Positions 16,541 to 24,905 of a DNA stretch of 64,000 bases are shown in pieces. A program made the position numbers and the translations under genes. Under the pieces are notes generated by a model, which worked only from the letters and a program-made list of their open reading frames with translations, did no database searches and was not told the DNA's origin. The stretch is from Hallerella sp963652365. GTDB taxonomy: Bacteria > Fibrobacterota > Fibrobacteria > Fibrobacterales > Fibrobacteraceae. Positions within the stretch are counted from its first letter, which is position 1; the number at the start of each line of letters is the position of its first letter. The stretch spans positions 62,001 through 126,000 of the forward strand of contig CAVJTH010000002.1 of NCBI GenBank assembly GCA_963652365.1, read 5' to 3'.

Positions 16541-17260
16541 ATGGAAAGCGAAAAGCGCGTCTTGGTGACCGGAGCGAGCGGAGGAATCGGGCTGGCCATC
16601 GTTCAAAACCTGCTGGATGCCGGTTACCGTGTCGTTGCGCACTGCAAGCGCCATGCGAAATCGCTAAAACCGCTAGCGGAACGGTTTGCGGACCGCCTGA
16701 GCCTTGTACGGTTCGACGTGAGCGATCGGGAAGCCTGCAAGGAAGCGCTCGAAAGGGACATTGCGGAAAACGGCGTCTATTACGGAGTTGTCCTTTCTTC
16801 GGGAATCTGTCGCGACGCGGCGTTCCCGGCGATGACCGACGATTACTGGGACAACGTGATCGACGTGAACTTGGACAGCTTCTACAACGTGCTGAAGCCG
16901 ATTGTCATGCCGATGTGTCGCAAGCGCCAAGGACGCATCGTGACGATTTCTTCGGTCTCGGGAGTGATCGGAAACCGCGGACAGGTCAATTACAGCGCAA
17001 GCAAGGCCGGCCTCATCGGAGCGACCAAGGCGCTCGCCACGGAACTCGCCAGCCGAAACATTACGGTGAACAGCATCGCCCCCGGCGTCATCGAAACGGA
17101 AATGATCCGGAACGCTCCGCTAGACATGATCCTGCCGTCGATTCCGATGCGTCGAGTCGGAAAGCCCGAAGAAGTCGCGGCGACCGTCGCCTTTCTGCTT
17201 TCGGACGGAGCCGCCTACATCACCCGCCAAGTTATTTCTGTCAATGGAGGTCTTGCGTGA
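16541..17260 (+). CDS. 3-ketoacyl-ACP reductase, FabG/ApeQ type
   Basis: This 239-aa short-chain dehydrogenase has the NADPH-binding TGASGGIG, the NNAG-equivalent LSSGICRD, the catalytic serine block ISSVSG and the YSASKAG tyrosine-lysine pair near residue 150. The C-terminal NGGLA ending is the usual FabG finish. It reduces 3-ketoacyl-ACP in each polyene extension cycle. AGGAG precedes the ATG. It overlaps the second ketosynthase by 4 bp (GTGA). Confidence 0.92.
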   Translation: MESEKRVLVTGASGGIGLAIVQNLLDAGYRVVAHCKRHAKSLKPLAERFADRLSLVRFDVSDREACKEALERDIAENGVYYGVVLSSGICRDAAFPAMTDDYWDNVIDVNLDSFYNVLKPIVMPMCRKRQGRIVTISSVSGVIGNRGQVNYSASKAGLIGATKALATELASRNITVNSIAPGVIETEMIRNAPLDMILPSIPMRRVGKPEEVAATVAFLLSDGAAYITRQVISVNGGLA

Positions 17261-18483
17261 AACGCCGCGTCGTCGTAACGGGAGGTTCGTGCATTTCGTC
17301 GCTCGGAATGGAAACGGAGGAAATCTTTTCCAATCTGCATTCGCTAAGGAATCGCATCGTGCGGATGGACGACTGGGAAAAGTACACGCAAATGAACACA
17401 AGGCTTGCCGGGCCGATCACGTATCCGCTTCCGGAATATCCGCGAAAAAAGGCTCGGGGCATGGGGCGCGTGGCGCACTTGGCGCTTGCATCTGCGGAAA
17501 AGGCTCTCGCCGCTTCCGGAGTCGATTTGAACGACCCGATTCTAAAGTCGGGAAGGGTCGGTGTCGCCTACGGTTCTTCGAGCGGCAGCTTTGACGCTCT
17601 GATCGATTTCGTCTCGATGCTCCAGGACAGCCACGCTAACGGCATCACGGCGACATCCTATATCCGTTCGATGCCGCAGACGTGCGCGGTAAACATCAGC
17701 GTTCTGCTCGGGCTGACTGGCCGCCTGATTACGACGAATACGGCTTGCACGGCGGGAAGCCTTTCCATCGGCTACGCGTTCGAAGCGATCCAGAACGGTG
17801 CGCAGGACATGATGCTCGCCGGTGGCGCGGAAGAGCTCAATCCGACGGAATCCGCTGTCTTCGACACGCTTTTTGCGACAAGCGTCAAGAACGACACGCC
17901 GGAACTCACCCCGGCATCCTATGATCGGGACAGGGACGGACTTGTCATCGGCGAAGGCGCGGGAACCCTTGTTCTCGAAGAGCTGGAGCACGCCAAGGCG
18001 CGCGGCGCGAAAATCCACGCGGAACTGGTCGGGTTTGGAACCAACACGGACGGCGACCACATCACGCAGCCGAAAAAGGAAACGATGCAGCTGGCCCTTG
18101 AAATGGCGATGCGAAACGCGGGAGTTTCCCCGGAACAGATTGGCTATGTCAATGGACATGGAACGGCGACAAGGCGCGGGGACGTCGCCGAGACGATCGC
18201 GACCTATCGAGCCTTGAAAAATCGAGCGGTTCCCATTAGCAGCCTGAAGAGCTACATCGGCCATACGCTCGGAGCGTGCGGCGCCATCGAAGCGTGGCTT
18301 TCCATCTTGATGATGAACCGGAAATGGTTCTCGCCGAATCTCAACTTGAAGAATGTCGATCCGGAATGCGCTCCGCTCGACTACATTACGGGAACCGGTC
18401 GCGAGATGGACGTCGAATACGTGATGTCGAACAATTTCGCTTTTGGCGGAATCAACACGTCGCTGATTTTCCGGAAAGTCTAG
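17257..18483 (+). CDS. Beta-ketoacyl-ACP synthase (APE, second)
   Basis: This 408-aa FabF-like ketosynthase has Cys about 164 in TNTACTAGSLSIGYAF, His in NGHGTATRRGD and His in KSYIGHTLGACGAIEAW. It ends with NNFAFGGINTSLIF as in FabF. The GTG start at 17257 overlaps the reductase stop and has GGAGG at 17246-17250. It corresponds to ApeR, the last gene of the plus-strand operon. Its 3' end overlaps the convergent PlsC-like gene by 32 bp. Two active ketosynthases plus a partial one (19281-19880) match known APE systems. Confidence 0.92.
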   Translation: MKRRVVVTGGSCISSLGMETEEIFSNLHSLRNRIVRMDDWEKYTQMNTRLAGPITYPLPEYPRKKARGMGRVAHLALASAEKALAASGVDLNDPILKSGRVGVAYGSSSGSFDALIDFVSMLQDSHANGITATSYIRSMPQTCAVNISVLLGLTGRLITTNTACTAGSLSIGYAFEAIQNGAQDMMLAGGAEELNPTESAVFDTLFATSVKNDTPELTPASYDRDRDGLVIGEGAGTLVLEELEHAKARGAKIHAELVGFGTNTDGDHITQPKKETMQLALEMAMRNAGVSPEQIGYVNGHGTATRRGDVAETIATYRALKNRAVPISSLKSYIGHTLGACGAIEAWLSILMMNRKWFSPNLNLKNVDPECAPLDYITGTGREMDVEYVMSNNFAFGGINTSLIFRKV

Positions 18484-19279
18484 AAAGCGGATTTTCCGGA
18501 TCCCTGTCTCGGCAGTTTTCCAGGGTCTCCCGCATTTCTTCGGTGAGGTAGATGACCGCCGCGGAATGGGGGAACGCGTCGAATTTCCGGACGGGAATCG
18601 GATTTAGGACCTTAATGCGGTAGTGATAGCGTTCCGTCGGATGCGTGGAAAGAAACGCGTCGTGCTTGCGAATCCCGATTTTCTCGTTTCCGCCGATGTA
18701 GATAGGCAGAACGTCGCACCGGGCGTCAAGCGCAAAGCGTGCCGCGCCTTTCTTGAAATCCATCGGCTTGTCGGGAATGGTGCGCGTGCCCTCGGGAAAG
18801 ACGATGAGCGAGGTTCCCGATTGGATGCTCCGCGTCGATTTTTCGAGCTGCTCGTGAAAGGGAAGGGAATTTGGAATGTAGAGCGCGCGCACGATTTTTC
18901 GGACAAAGGGCGTGTCGGCGAGTGTCCCCTTGACAATGCAGTTCGCGCTCGGGACAATCGACAGAAGAATGACGACGTCTAGAAACGACGGATGATTGGC
19001 GACGATGACGCACGGAGAAATCGTGGAAAGCCTGGCGAAATTTTCGACGTGGAGCGTGAGCACGCCGAGAATGCGCATTTCCTGGACAAAGCACTTGAAA
19101 TAGACATGTACGGTTTTCCGGGCAAGGCTCTGGAACCGCTTCCTGGAAAATCCCGAAAGAACGAACACCAGCGGAAATCCGAGCGACGAAAAGATCAGGC
19201 TGCAGATTCCAAAGGAAAGGTACGAAAAAGCCTTGGCGCAAAGGCGATAGAAGTAGGCGACTTTCCGAAAGACGAACAT
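18452..19279 (-). CDS. 1-acylglycerol-3-phosphate acyltransferase-like protein (PlsC family)
   Basis: This 275-aa protein has an N-terminal membrane helix (residues about 12-45) and the PlsC motifs VIVANHPSFLDVV (HX4D) near residue 95, then VFPEGTRTI near 165. It probably acylates a lysophospholipid or pigment-lipid intermediate. The start is set at 19279 (MFVFRKVAYFYRLC), one nucleotide from the stop of the upstream ketosynthase-like gene; a longer frame upstream is only overlap. It ends the minus-strand arm of the pigment locus and converges with the second ketosynthase. Confidence 0.87.
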   Translation of the reverse strand: MFVFRKVAYFYRLCAKAFSYLSFGICSLIFSSLGFPLVFVLSGFSRKRFQSLARKTVHVYFKCFVQEMRILGVLTLHVENFARLSTISPCVIVANHPSFLDVVILLSIVPSANCIVKGTLADTPFVRKIVRALYIPNSLPFHEQLEKSTRSIQSGTSLIVFPEGTRTIPDKPMDFKKGAARFALDARCDVLPIYIGGNEKIGIRKHDAFLSTHPTERYHYRIKVLNPIPVRKFDAFPHSAAVIYLTEEMRETLENCRDRDPENPLSRLSGKSATC

Positions 19280-19280
19280 T

Positions 19281-19880
19281 CTAGAGGTAATGTTCAAGAA
19301 AATACAGGGCCTGTTCGGCGGCGGTTCTCTTTTCGGGCAGGGGCGAAAGTTCGAGTTCGCAGACGGAATCCGCCGGCTCCGTGGAAAGTCGCAAGGCCAA
19401 GGCGCATACCGGATTCGGGTAGGGCGAAATTTCGCGGTAGGTTTCGGGAATGCGCTCGTCGGCAAAGACAAAGATCCGTTCGGATTCCTTTCCGGCCAGG
19501 AGCGGACTTGCTGCCTCCCTCAATCCGTCTTCAAAGGAACGGTTCCCGGAAAATATCGCGCTGTAGCCCGTCATGTTGTTTTCGACGATCGATGCGGCGG
19601 CAATCGGGGCGTTGAACACGGACAGGCTGAATCTTGCCGGCGAGACTTCGCCGGAATCCAGAATGCCGGAAGAAATCTGGAATTGCCGCTGGATTTCGCC
19701 AAATTCCGAGGCGAACGTCATCGGTGCCGGAGAAAAACCGTCGGAAACGTCATGGGCGACATAGGCCACCATCCTGGAAAGGTCGCTGAGACGCCTGCGA
19801 AAAAGCATCGGGACGAACGACAGCTTGGGCATGTTCCTTTCGTCGGTCCAGGCGGAATATCTTTGTATGAACAGGCTCAT
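19281..19880 (-). CDS. Ketosynthase N-terminal-like domain protein (APE cluster)
   Basis: This 199-aa protein resembles the short beta-ketoacyl-synthase-like proteins of APE loci (Ketoacyl-synt_2 type). It opens IQRYSAWTDERNMPKLSFVPMLFRRRLSDLSRM and has SGEVSPARFSLSVFNAPIAAASI. It lacks the C-terminal His-containing half of a ketosynthase, so it is unlikely to be a full catalyst; known counterparts partner an active ketosynthase. It overlaps the methyltransferase stop by 4 bp and precedes the PlsC-like gene by 1 nt. Confidence 0.8.
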   Translation of the reverse strand: MSLFIQRYSAWTDERNMPKLSFVPMLFRRRLSDLSRMVAYVAHDVSDGFSPAPMTFASEFGEIQRQFQISSGILDSGEVSPARFSLSVFNAPIAAASIVENNMTGYSAIFSGNRSFEDGLREAASPLLAGKESERIFVFADERIPETYREISPYPNPVCALALRLSTEPADSVCELELSPLPEKRTAAEQALYFLEHYL

Positions 19881-20968
19881 CTTTTTTGAAAGCGGAAAAG
19901 CGTGTAGCAGTTGATTCCCAGCTGGTGGTGGACTTCCTTGAGTTCGAGCCCTCCGTCTTCGATGGCTCTTTTCAGTTCATCGTAGCGATACATCTTGCTG
20001 TTGCCGTTCGCGATGCAGGTGAAATAGAGCGATGTCGCCTGCAGGGAATAGGCGGCCGCTTCGAAACGCTGACGGTCCCAGATCGGTTCGAGCACATAGA
20101 TGTCCGTGTCCGAGCCAATCGAACGGGAAATCTTCTCCGAAATCCTTGTGATCTGGGAAAGCGAAAAGCAATCGAGGAACTGGCTCATCCAGACGCAATC
20201 GGCTCCGCCCGGAAACTCGGTCTCCTGGTCGAGGACATTGCAGGAAATCGTGGAAATGCGATTTTCGAATCCCGCATCCTTCGCGTTCCTTTGCGCAACC
20301 GCGGTCTGTCCCGGAAGATCGATTATGGAAACGCGGACATCGGGATTGTACTTGCAGCAGGCGATGGCCCACTTTGCCGTGTTGCCGCCGATGTCGAAAA
20401 GCTTTTGGCAAGGCCTCGAAAAGACGATCGGGAGCGCTTCGGGAAACGCCAGGTCCGAATAGAAGTGATCAAAGCCGAACCAGCTTTTCTTGAACCGGTC
20501 GCTTGTCCTGGAAAGTCCTTCATAGACGGTTTTCCAGTTCCCGAAATGCGCAAGCCCCTTGGGACTGCCGCTCAGGACCGATTCCTGCAGATCGCTTGCG
20601 CCGACGTAGCAGACATCGTTCGAAAAGTCCATGTTGACCCGGGTCATTTCGTCGGCAAGGACAAAGTATCCGATTTTTCCGAGCGTATAGGCGGGTTCTT
20701 TTTCCGGGAGGACCTCTTTCAGCTTGAGAATCCCCATCCCAAGGCCCATTTCGGCGAGAACGCCTACCCCATATTCCGAGAGGTGCAGTCTGTCCGCGAT
20801 TTCCCGGACGGTGATTCCCGACTTGCGGAATTGGCTGACTGTTTCCAGGATGCCTAGATCGCGCAAGGCCTTTGCCGCATGGAAAGTGAGCGGGGAAAAG
20901 GCGATTTTCTGGGCTTCGAATTTCGCCTGTACGGCGTCGATGTCGTCGTGGAAATAACTATCGAACAT
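19877..20968 (-). CDS. SAM-dependent methyltransferase, O-methyltransferase type
   Basis: This 363-aa protein has an N-terminal winged-helix/dimerisation part (residues about 30-100, ITVREIADRLHLSEYGVGVLAEMG) and a Rossmann SAM domain with LFDIGGNTAKWAIACCKY near 190 and SIIDLPGQ near 215. This is the layout of plant-like O-methyltransferases. APE heads are often O- or C-methylated, so tailoring of the aryl group is a reasonable inference. It lies 18 bp behind lysC in the same direction and is coupled to the ketosynthase-like gene. Confidence 0.82.
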   Translation of the reverse strand: MFDSYFHDDIDAVQAKFEAQKIAFSPLTFHAAKALRDLGILETVSQFRKSGITVREIADRLHLSEYGVGVLAEMGLGMGILKLKEVLPEKEPAYTLGKIGYFVLADEMTRVNMDFSNDVCYVGASDLQESVLSGSPKGLAHFGNWKTVYEGLSRTSDRFKKSWFGFDHFYSDLAFPEALPIVFSRPCQKLFDIGGNTAKWAIACCKYNPDVRVSIIDLPGQTAVAQRNAKDAGFENRISTISCNVLDQETEFPGGADCVWMSQFLDCFSLSQITRISEKISRSIGSDTDIYVLEPIWDRQRFEAAAYSLQATSLYFTCIANGNSKMYRYDELKRAIEDGGLELKEVHHQLGINCYTLFRFQKR

Positions 20969-20986
20969 GAACTCCTCCGCGGAATT

Positions 20987-22309
20987 TCACTGGATGAATG
21001 CGGAATAGATCGCCCGAATCGCGTTTTCCATGTTCTCTTCGTCAACGCCCACCAGGATGTTTATCTGCGAGGATCCCTGGTCGATGATGCGAATGTTGAT
21101 TTCCTTTTCCGCAAGGGCGGTGAAAAGCCGCGCCGCGATGCCGACCTTGTTCGTCATGCCGTGGCCGACCGTCGCGACAAGGCTTATCCCCGGAAAGACC
21201 TTGACCCTGTCCGGGTGCATCTGCAGCAGGATGTCTTCCATGACGGCATCCTGGACCGCTTCGAGCGACTTGGTATCGACGACGATGCTCATGGAGTCGA
21301 TGCCGCTCGGGCTGAGTTCGTAGGAAAGTCCTTCGCTTTCGAGAATGGCGAGCACGCGGCGTCCAAAGCCGATTTCCTTGTTCATCATGCTCTTTTCGAT
21401 GTAGATCATCGAAAAACCCTTGCGCCCGGCGATTCCCGTGATGGGGCATTCCGTCTTGTCGGGCGTGGGACCGATGATGGTTCCCGCGTCTTCGGGGCGG
21501 TTCGTGTTGCGGATGTTGATGGGAATGTTCTTGGCGCGGCACGGGGCGATGGATTCGTCGTGCAGGACGCTTGCGCCGGAGTAGGAAAGTTCGCGGATTT
21601 CCCGATAGCTGACGTAGCTGATGGGTCTTGGATCCTGGACGATGCGCGGATCCGTCATCAGCATCCCGGAAACGTCTGTCCAGTTCTCATAGATAATCGC
21701 GTTGATGCCGTTGGCGAGAACCGCGCCCGAAATGTCCGAGCCTCCGCGGGAGAACGTCTTGACCTGCCTGCGCGGACCTTCGCCGTAAAACCCCGGGACG
21801 ACAAAGAGCTGGCTTTCGTCGGAAAGCGCCTGGGCGATCTTTTCGTAGCTTTGGGGCGTAATGCGGTAGCGTTCGTCAAAGGCGATGAGTTCATAGGAAT
21901 CGACGAATCGCGCGCCGAGATATTCCGCCATCAGCCGTGCGCAGAGGAATTCTCCGCGCGAGACCAGAAAGTCAATGGTGACCGTTCCGTCGTTCGCCTT
22001 GAGGCGCGCTTCGAGCTCTGCCAGATCGTCGCCGATTTTCGTATCGAGCCCCAGATCCTTCGCGATGTCGAGGTAGCGGTCGCGAATCATGTTCCACGGT
22101 GTCGAAAAATCCAGGCCCTTGGTGGCGAGATCGTAAGTCGTGTAGAGCAAATCGGTCAGCTTCGTCTCTTTCGGATTGCGCTTTCCCGGGGCGGAAACGA
22201 CGACGACCTTGCGCCGGGGATCCGCTTCGACGATTGCCTTGACCTTTTGAAATTGCTTCGCTTCGGCTACGGAACTCCCGCCGAATTTGCAAACAATGCG
22301 ATCTGCCAT
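20987..22309 (-). CDS. lysC: Aspartate kinase
   Basis: LysC phosphorylates aspartate at the head of the lysine/threonine/methionine pathway. The 440-aa monofunctional protein has the N-terminal CKFGGSSVAEAKQF nucleotide motif, FSRGGSDISGAVLA and C-terminal paired ACT domains (from about residue 300: VGHGMTNKVGIAARLFTAL, NIRIIDQGSSQINILVGVD), which normally bind the feedback inhibitor lysine or threonine. The start is set at MADRIVCKFGG, 22309, behind AAAGGAT; an upstream in-frame ATG lies in AT-rich non-coding sequence. The pigment methyltransferase follows after 18 bp. Confidence 0.93.
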   Translation of the reverse strand: MADRIVCKFGGSSVAEAKQFQKVKAIVEADPRRKVVVVSAPGKRNPKETKLTDLLYTTYDLATKGLDFSTPWNMIRDRYLDIAKDLGLDTKIGDDLAELEARLKANDGTVTIDFLVSRGEFLCARLMAEYLGARFVDSYELIAFDERYRITPQSYEKIAQALSDESQLFVVPGFYGEGPRRQVKTFSRGGSDISGAVLANGINAIIYENWTDVSGMLMTDPRIVQDPRPISYVSYREIRELSYSGASVLHDESIAPCRAKNIPINIRNTNRPEDAGTIIGPTPDKTECPITGIAGRKGFSMIYIEKSMMNKEIGFGRRVLAILESEGLSYELSPSGIDSMSIVVDTKSLEAVQDAVMEDILLQMHPDRVKVFPGISLVATVGHGMTNKVGIAARLFTALAEKEINIRIIDQGSSQINILVGVDEENMENAIRAIYSAFIQ

Positions 22310-22427
22310 TGGAATATCCTTTTTGTAAAAAAAGAAGGTTTTGTAAAAAATAGCAATCATTGGTAGATTTTTTGGCGCGAGAAGCGTTATGGAGGTTAGG
22401 GAAGTTTACACGCTTTGAGGAAAAACG

Positions 22428-23327
22428 ATGAACGATTCGAAATGTCTTCTGGATCTCGCTTCGCGATCGACGATTCCTGTCCTGATTTGCGGCGAATCGG
22501 GAACGGGAAAGGAAGTGATGGCTCGCCGGCTCCATGCGCAGAGCGAACGCTCGAAGGGCGCCTTTGTCGCGGTGAATTGCGGCGCGATCAGTCCGGGCCT
22601 GGTGGAAAGCCTGCTCGAAGGCTCTTGCCGCGGAGCCTATACGGGAGCGGTGTCGAACCAGATTGGCCTTGTGCGCGCCGCGGATCATGGAACGCTTTTT
22701 CTCGATGAAATCGGGGAGCTTCCCCTCGAAAGCCAGACGCGCCTCTTGCGGATTCTGCAGGAACGATCCGTGATGCCGGTCGGGTCGCAGCGGAGCGTGC
22801 CCGTGGATTTTCGGCTGGTATGCGCGACGCATCGGAATTTGCAGTCGGCGGTCAAGGCGGGGCGCTTTCGCGAAGACCTGTTCTTTCGCCTGAACGTCTT
22901 TCCTATCCATCTGCTGCCGCTCCGGGAACGCCTCGACGAATTGCGGAGTATCGCCGCGGAACTTTGGCGCGACCTTTCCCCGCGTCCGCTTTCCGCCGAA
23001 GAAATGCAAAGCCTTTGCCGCTTTCCATGGCCGGGAAACGTCCGACAGCTCAAGAATGTCCTGGAGCGTTTTCAGCTCTTGCAAAGCCTTGGAAGGACGC
23101 TCGACGATGTCCTTGCCGCGGAACCGTGGGACTTGCACCCTGCCCGGGATGCCTGTGTCCGGGAGCGTCGCTACCGTTACGGAAACCTGCCTTCCTGGAA
23201 ATGCATTTTCGAAGCGATGGAGGAGTCCCGAGGCAACAAGTCTCGCGCAGCTCGGATTCTGGGAATCAGCCGGGGCTCTCTCTGCTATCAGCTCAGGAAA
23301 AATCCCCTGGGCGCGAAGCCTTCGTAA
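22428..23327 (+). CDS. Sigma-54-dependent transcriptional activator without a sensor domain
   Basis: This 299-aa protein is only an AAA+ sigma-54 activation domain plus a Fis-type helix-turn-helix. It has Walker A GESGTGKE near residue 22, a GAYTGA loop (a variant of GAFTGA) that contacts sigma-54, Walker B GTLFLDEIGEL and FPWPGNVRQLKN. The C-terminal DNA-binding helices are NKSRAARILGISRGSLCYQL. There is no N-terminal receiver, GAF or PAS domain, as in PspF. GAGGA precedes the ATG. It is divergent from lysC and upstream of pta; its targets are not evident. Confidence 0.88.
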   Translation: MNDSKCLLDLASRSTIPVLICGESGTGKEVMARRLHAQSERSKGAFVAVNCGAISPGLVESLLEGSCRGAYTGAVSNQIGLVRAADHGTLFLDEIGELPLESQTRLLRILQERSVMPVGSQRSVPVDFRLVCATHRNLQSAVKAGRFREDLFFRLNVFPIHLLPLRERLDELRSIAAELWRDLSPRPLSAEEMQSLCRFPWPGNVRQLKNVLERFQLLQSLGRTLDDVLAAEPWDLHPARDACVRERRYRYGNLPSWKCIFEAMEESRGNKSRAARILGISRGSLCYQLRKNPLGAKPS

Positions 23328-23331
23328 ATGC

Positions 23332-23337
23332 TATCTT
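23332..23337 (+). promoter_or_regulatory. -10-like box upstream of pta
   Basis: TATCTT lies just after the activator stop, 32 nt before the pta ATG, leaving room for a short leader with GGAG at about 23359. Confidence 0.35.
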
Positions 23338-23369
23338 ATGAACGCTCGTACTTGAAATGGAGTTCAAAG

Positions 23370-24803
23370 ATGAAACATGTGTTCCTGGTCGTTCCCGCCT
23401 CTGCCGGCGTGGACGCTTTGGCTGCAACGCAATCCGTTCTTGAAGCGGTAAAGAAAAACGTAAAAACGACAGACGCGTTTTTCGCTCTCGAAGCGATTCC
23501 CTCGATCTTGAAATCGTCCGGTGCGGACGCTTCGATGGAAGCCTTGGTCGGAAAGGTGCAGGATGCTTCCGCGGAGGCTCTCGTCGTGACAGGCGTCTCG
23601 CCGGAAAGTTCCGTTCGCAGCGAAACCCTGAATATCCAGATGGCGACGGCTCTCGACGCCGATGTCGTACTGGTCGCGGATTCCGAGGAATCGGGCAGCG
23701 CGGTCGCTCTGGACTTTCTCGCGCAAAAGGCTCGCGTGGCGTTTGTGTGCGCTTCGGGAGACAGGGTTTGCGAATCCGCCATCCAAAAGATTCTTTCTAC
23801 GGAATCGGAACATCGGATTTCCCAGGCGGAATTCCGTCGCAACCTGATAGCGCTCGCTTCGAAAGACCTCAAGCGGATTGTCCTTCCGGAAGGCGCGGAA
23901 CCGAGAACGCTCAAGGCCGCAGTCGAAGTGCTTGAACGGAAAATCGCCGTTCCCGTTCTCATCGCCAAGCGTTCCGATATCGAAGCGGAAGCGGCTCGCC
24001 AGAACCTGACGATCCCCGAAGGCCTTGAAGTCATCGAACCGTCTTCGGAGCTCGTCGAAAAGTATGTTCCTCTTCTGGTGGAGCTCCGCAAGGCAAAGGG
24101 AATGACCGAGGAAAAGGCTCGCGAAGTTCTGAAGGATCCTGTTTTTCTCGGAACGATGATGCTCAAGAAGGACGAAGTGGATGGTCTTGTCTCCGGAGCG
24201 GTCCATTCCACGGCGGATACGGTCCGTCCGGCCTTGCAGGTGATCAAGTGCGCACCGGGCGTCAAGTCGATCAGCTCCGTTTTCTTTGTCTGCCTGCCGT
24301 CGCAAGTACTGGTCTTCGGCGACTGCGCGATCAACCTGAATCCGAATGCCGAAGAACTCGCGGGCATTGCCATCCAGAGCTATGACACGGCGAAAGCCTT
24401 TGAACTGCCGGCTCGCGTCGCGATGCTGAGCTATGGAACGGGAAACAGCGGAAAGGGCGACGATGTCGATCTGGTCATTGCGGCGACCGAAGCGGTGCGA
24501 AATTCTCGCCCGGACATTCCGGTCGATGGCCCGCTGCAGTACGATGCGGCGACGACAGAAAATGTCGCACGGATCAAGGCTCCGAACAGCGCGATTGCCG
24601 GAAAGGCGACCGTCTTGATCTTCCCGGATCTTTCGGCGGGAAACATCTGCTACAAGGCCGTGCAGCGTTCCGCTCCGGGCGTCATCGCGGTCGGTCCGAT
24701 GCTCCAAGGCCTCGCGAAACCGGTGAACGATCTGTCCCGCGGCGCGCTTGTCGAGGATATCGTCTATACGATAGCCTTGACCGCCATCCAGGCTCGGAAT
24801 TAA
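23370..24803 (+). CDS. pta: Phosphate acetyltransferase
   Basis: Pta converts acetyl-CoA and phosphate to acetyl phosphate for acetate formation. The 477-aa protein has a full C-terminal PTA_PTB domain (from about residue 155): IVLPEGAEPRTLKAA, DPVFLGTMMLKK, VDGLVSGAVHSTADTVRPALQVIK, and near the end GPMLQGLAKPVNDLSRGALVEDIVYTIALTA. The N-terminal 140 residues look like a shortened version of the regulatory P-loop domain of long Pta proteins. The ATG at 23370 is preferred over an in-frame one at 23328. No acetate kinase is next to it. It ends at a strong terminator. Confidence 0.92.
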   Translation: MKHVFLVVPASAGVDALAATQSVLEAVKKNVKTTDAFFALEAIPSILKSSGADASMEALVGKVQDASAEALVVTGVSPESSVRSETLNIQMATALDADVVLVADSEESGSAVALDFLAQKARVAFVCASGDRVCESAIQKILSTESEHRISQAEFRRNLIALASKDLKRIVLPEGAEPRTLKAAVEVLERKIAVPVLIAKRSDIEAEAARQNLTIPEGLEVIEPSSELVEKYVPLLVELRKAKGMTEEKAREVLKDPVFLGTMMLKKDEVDGLVSGAVHSTADTVRPALQVIKCAPGVKSISSVFFVCLPSQVLVFGDCAINLNPNAEELAGIAIQSYDTAKAFELPARVAMLSYGTGNSGKGDDVDLVIAATEAVRNSRPDIPVDGPLQYDAATTENVARIKAPNSAIAGKATVLIFPDLSAGNICYKAVQRSAPGVIAVGPMLQGLAKPVNDLSRGALVEDIVYTIALTAIQARN

Positions 24804-24828
24804 TTTCTCTGCAAAATTCAAATAAGGT

Positions 24829-24858
24829 AATCCCTGCGTGATTCGCGGGGATTTTTTT
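24829..24858 (+). terminator. Intrinsic terminator of pta
   Basis: The stem ATCCCTGCG/CGCGGGGAT with a 5-nt loop is followed by seven T residues. Confidence 0.88.
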
Positions 24859-24905
24859 GATTTTTGTCAACATTTCGGTTGCAAGGGGAATGTCGAAAAA
24901 AGAGC

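Noticed and set aside
22310..22427. Lysine riboswitch in front of lysC
   Set aside because: Only about 118 bp of AT-rich sequence without the conserved structure is available between lysC and the divergent activator gene.
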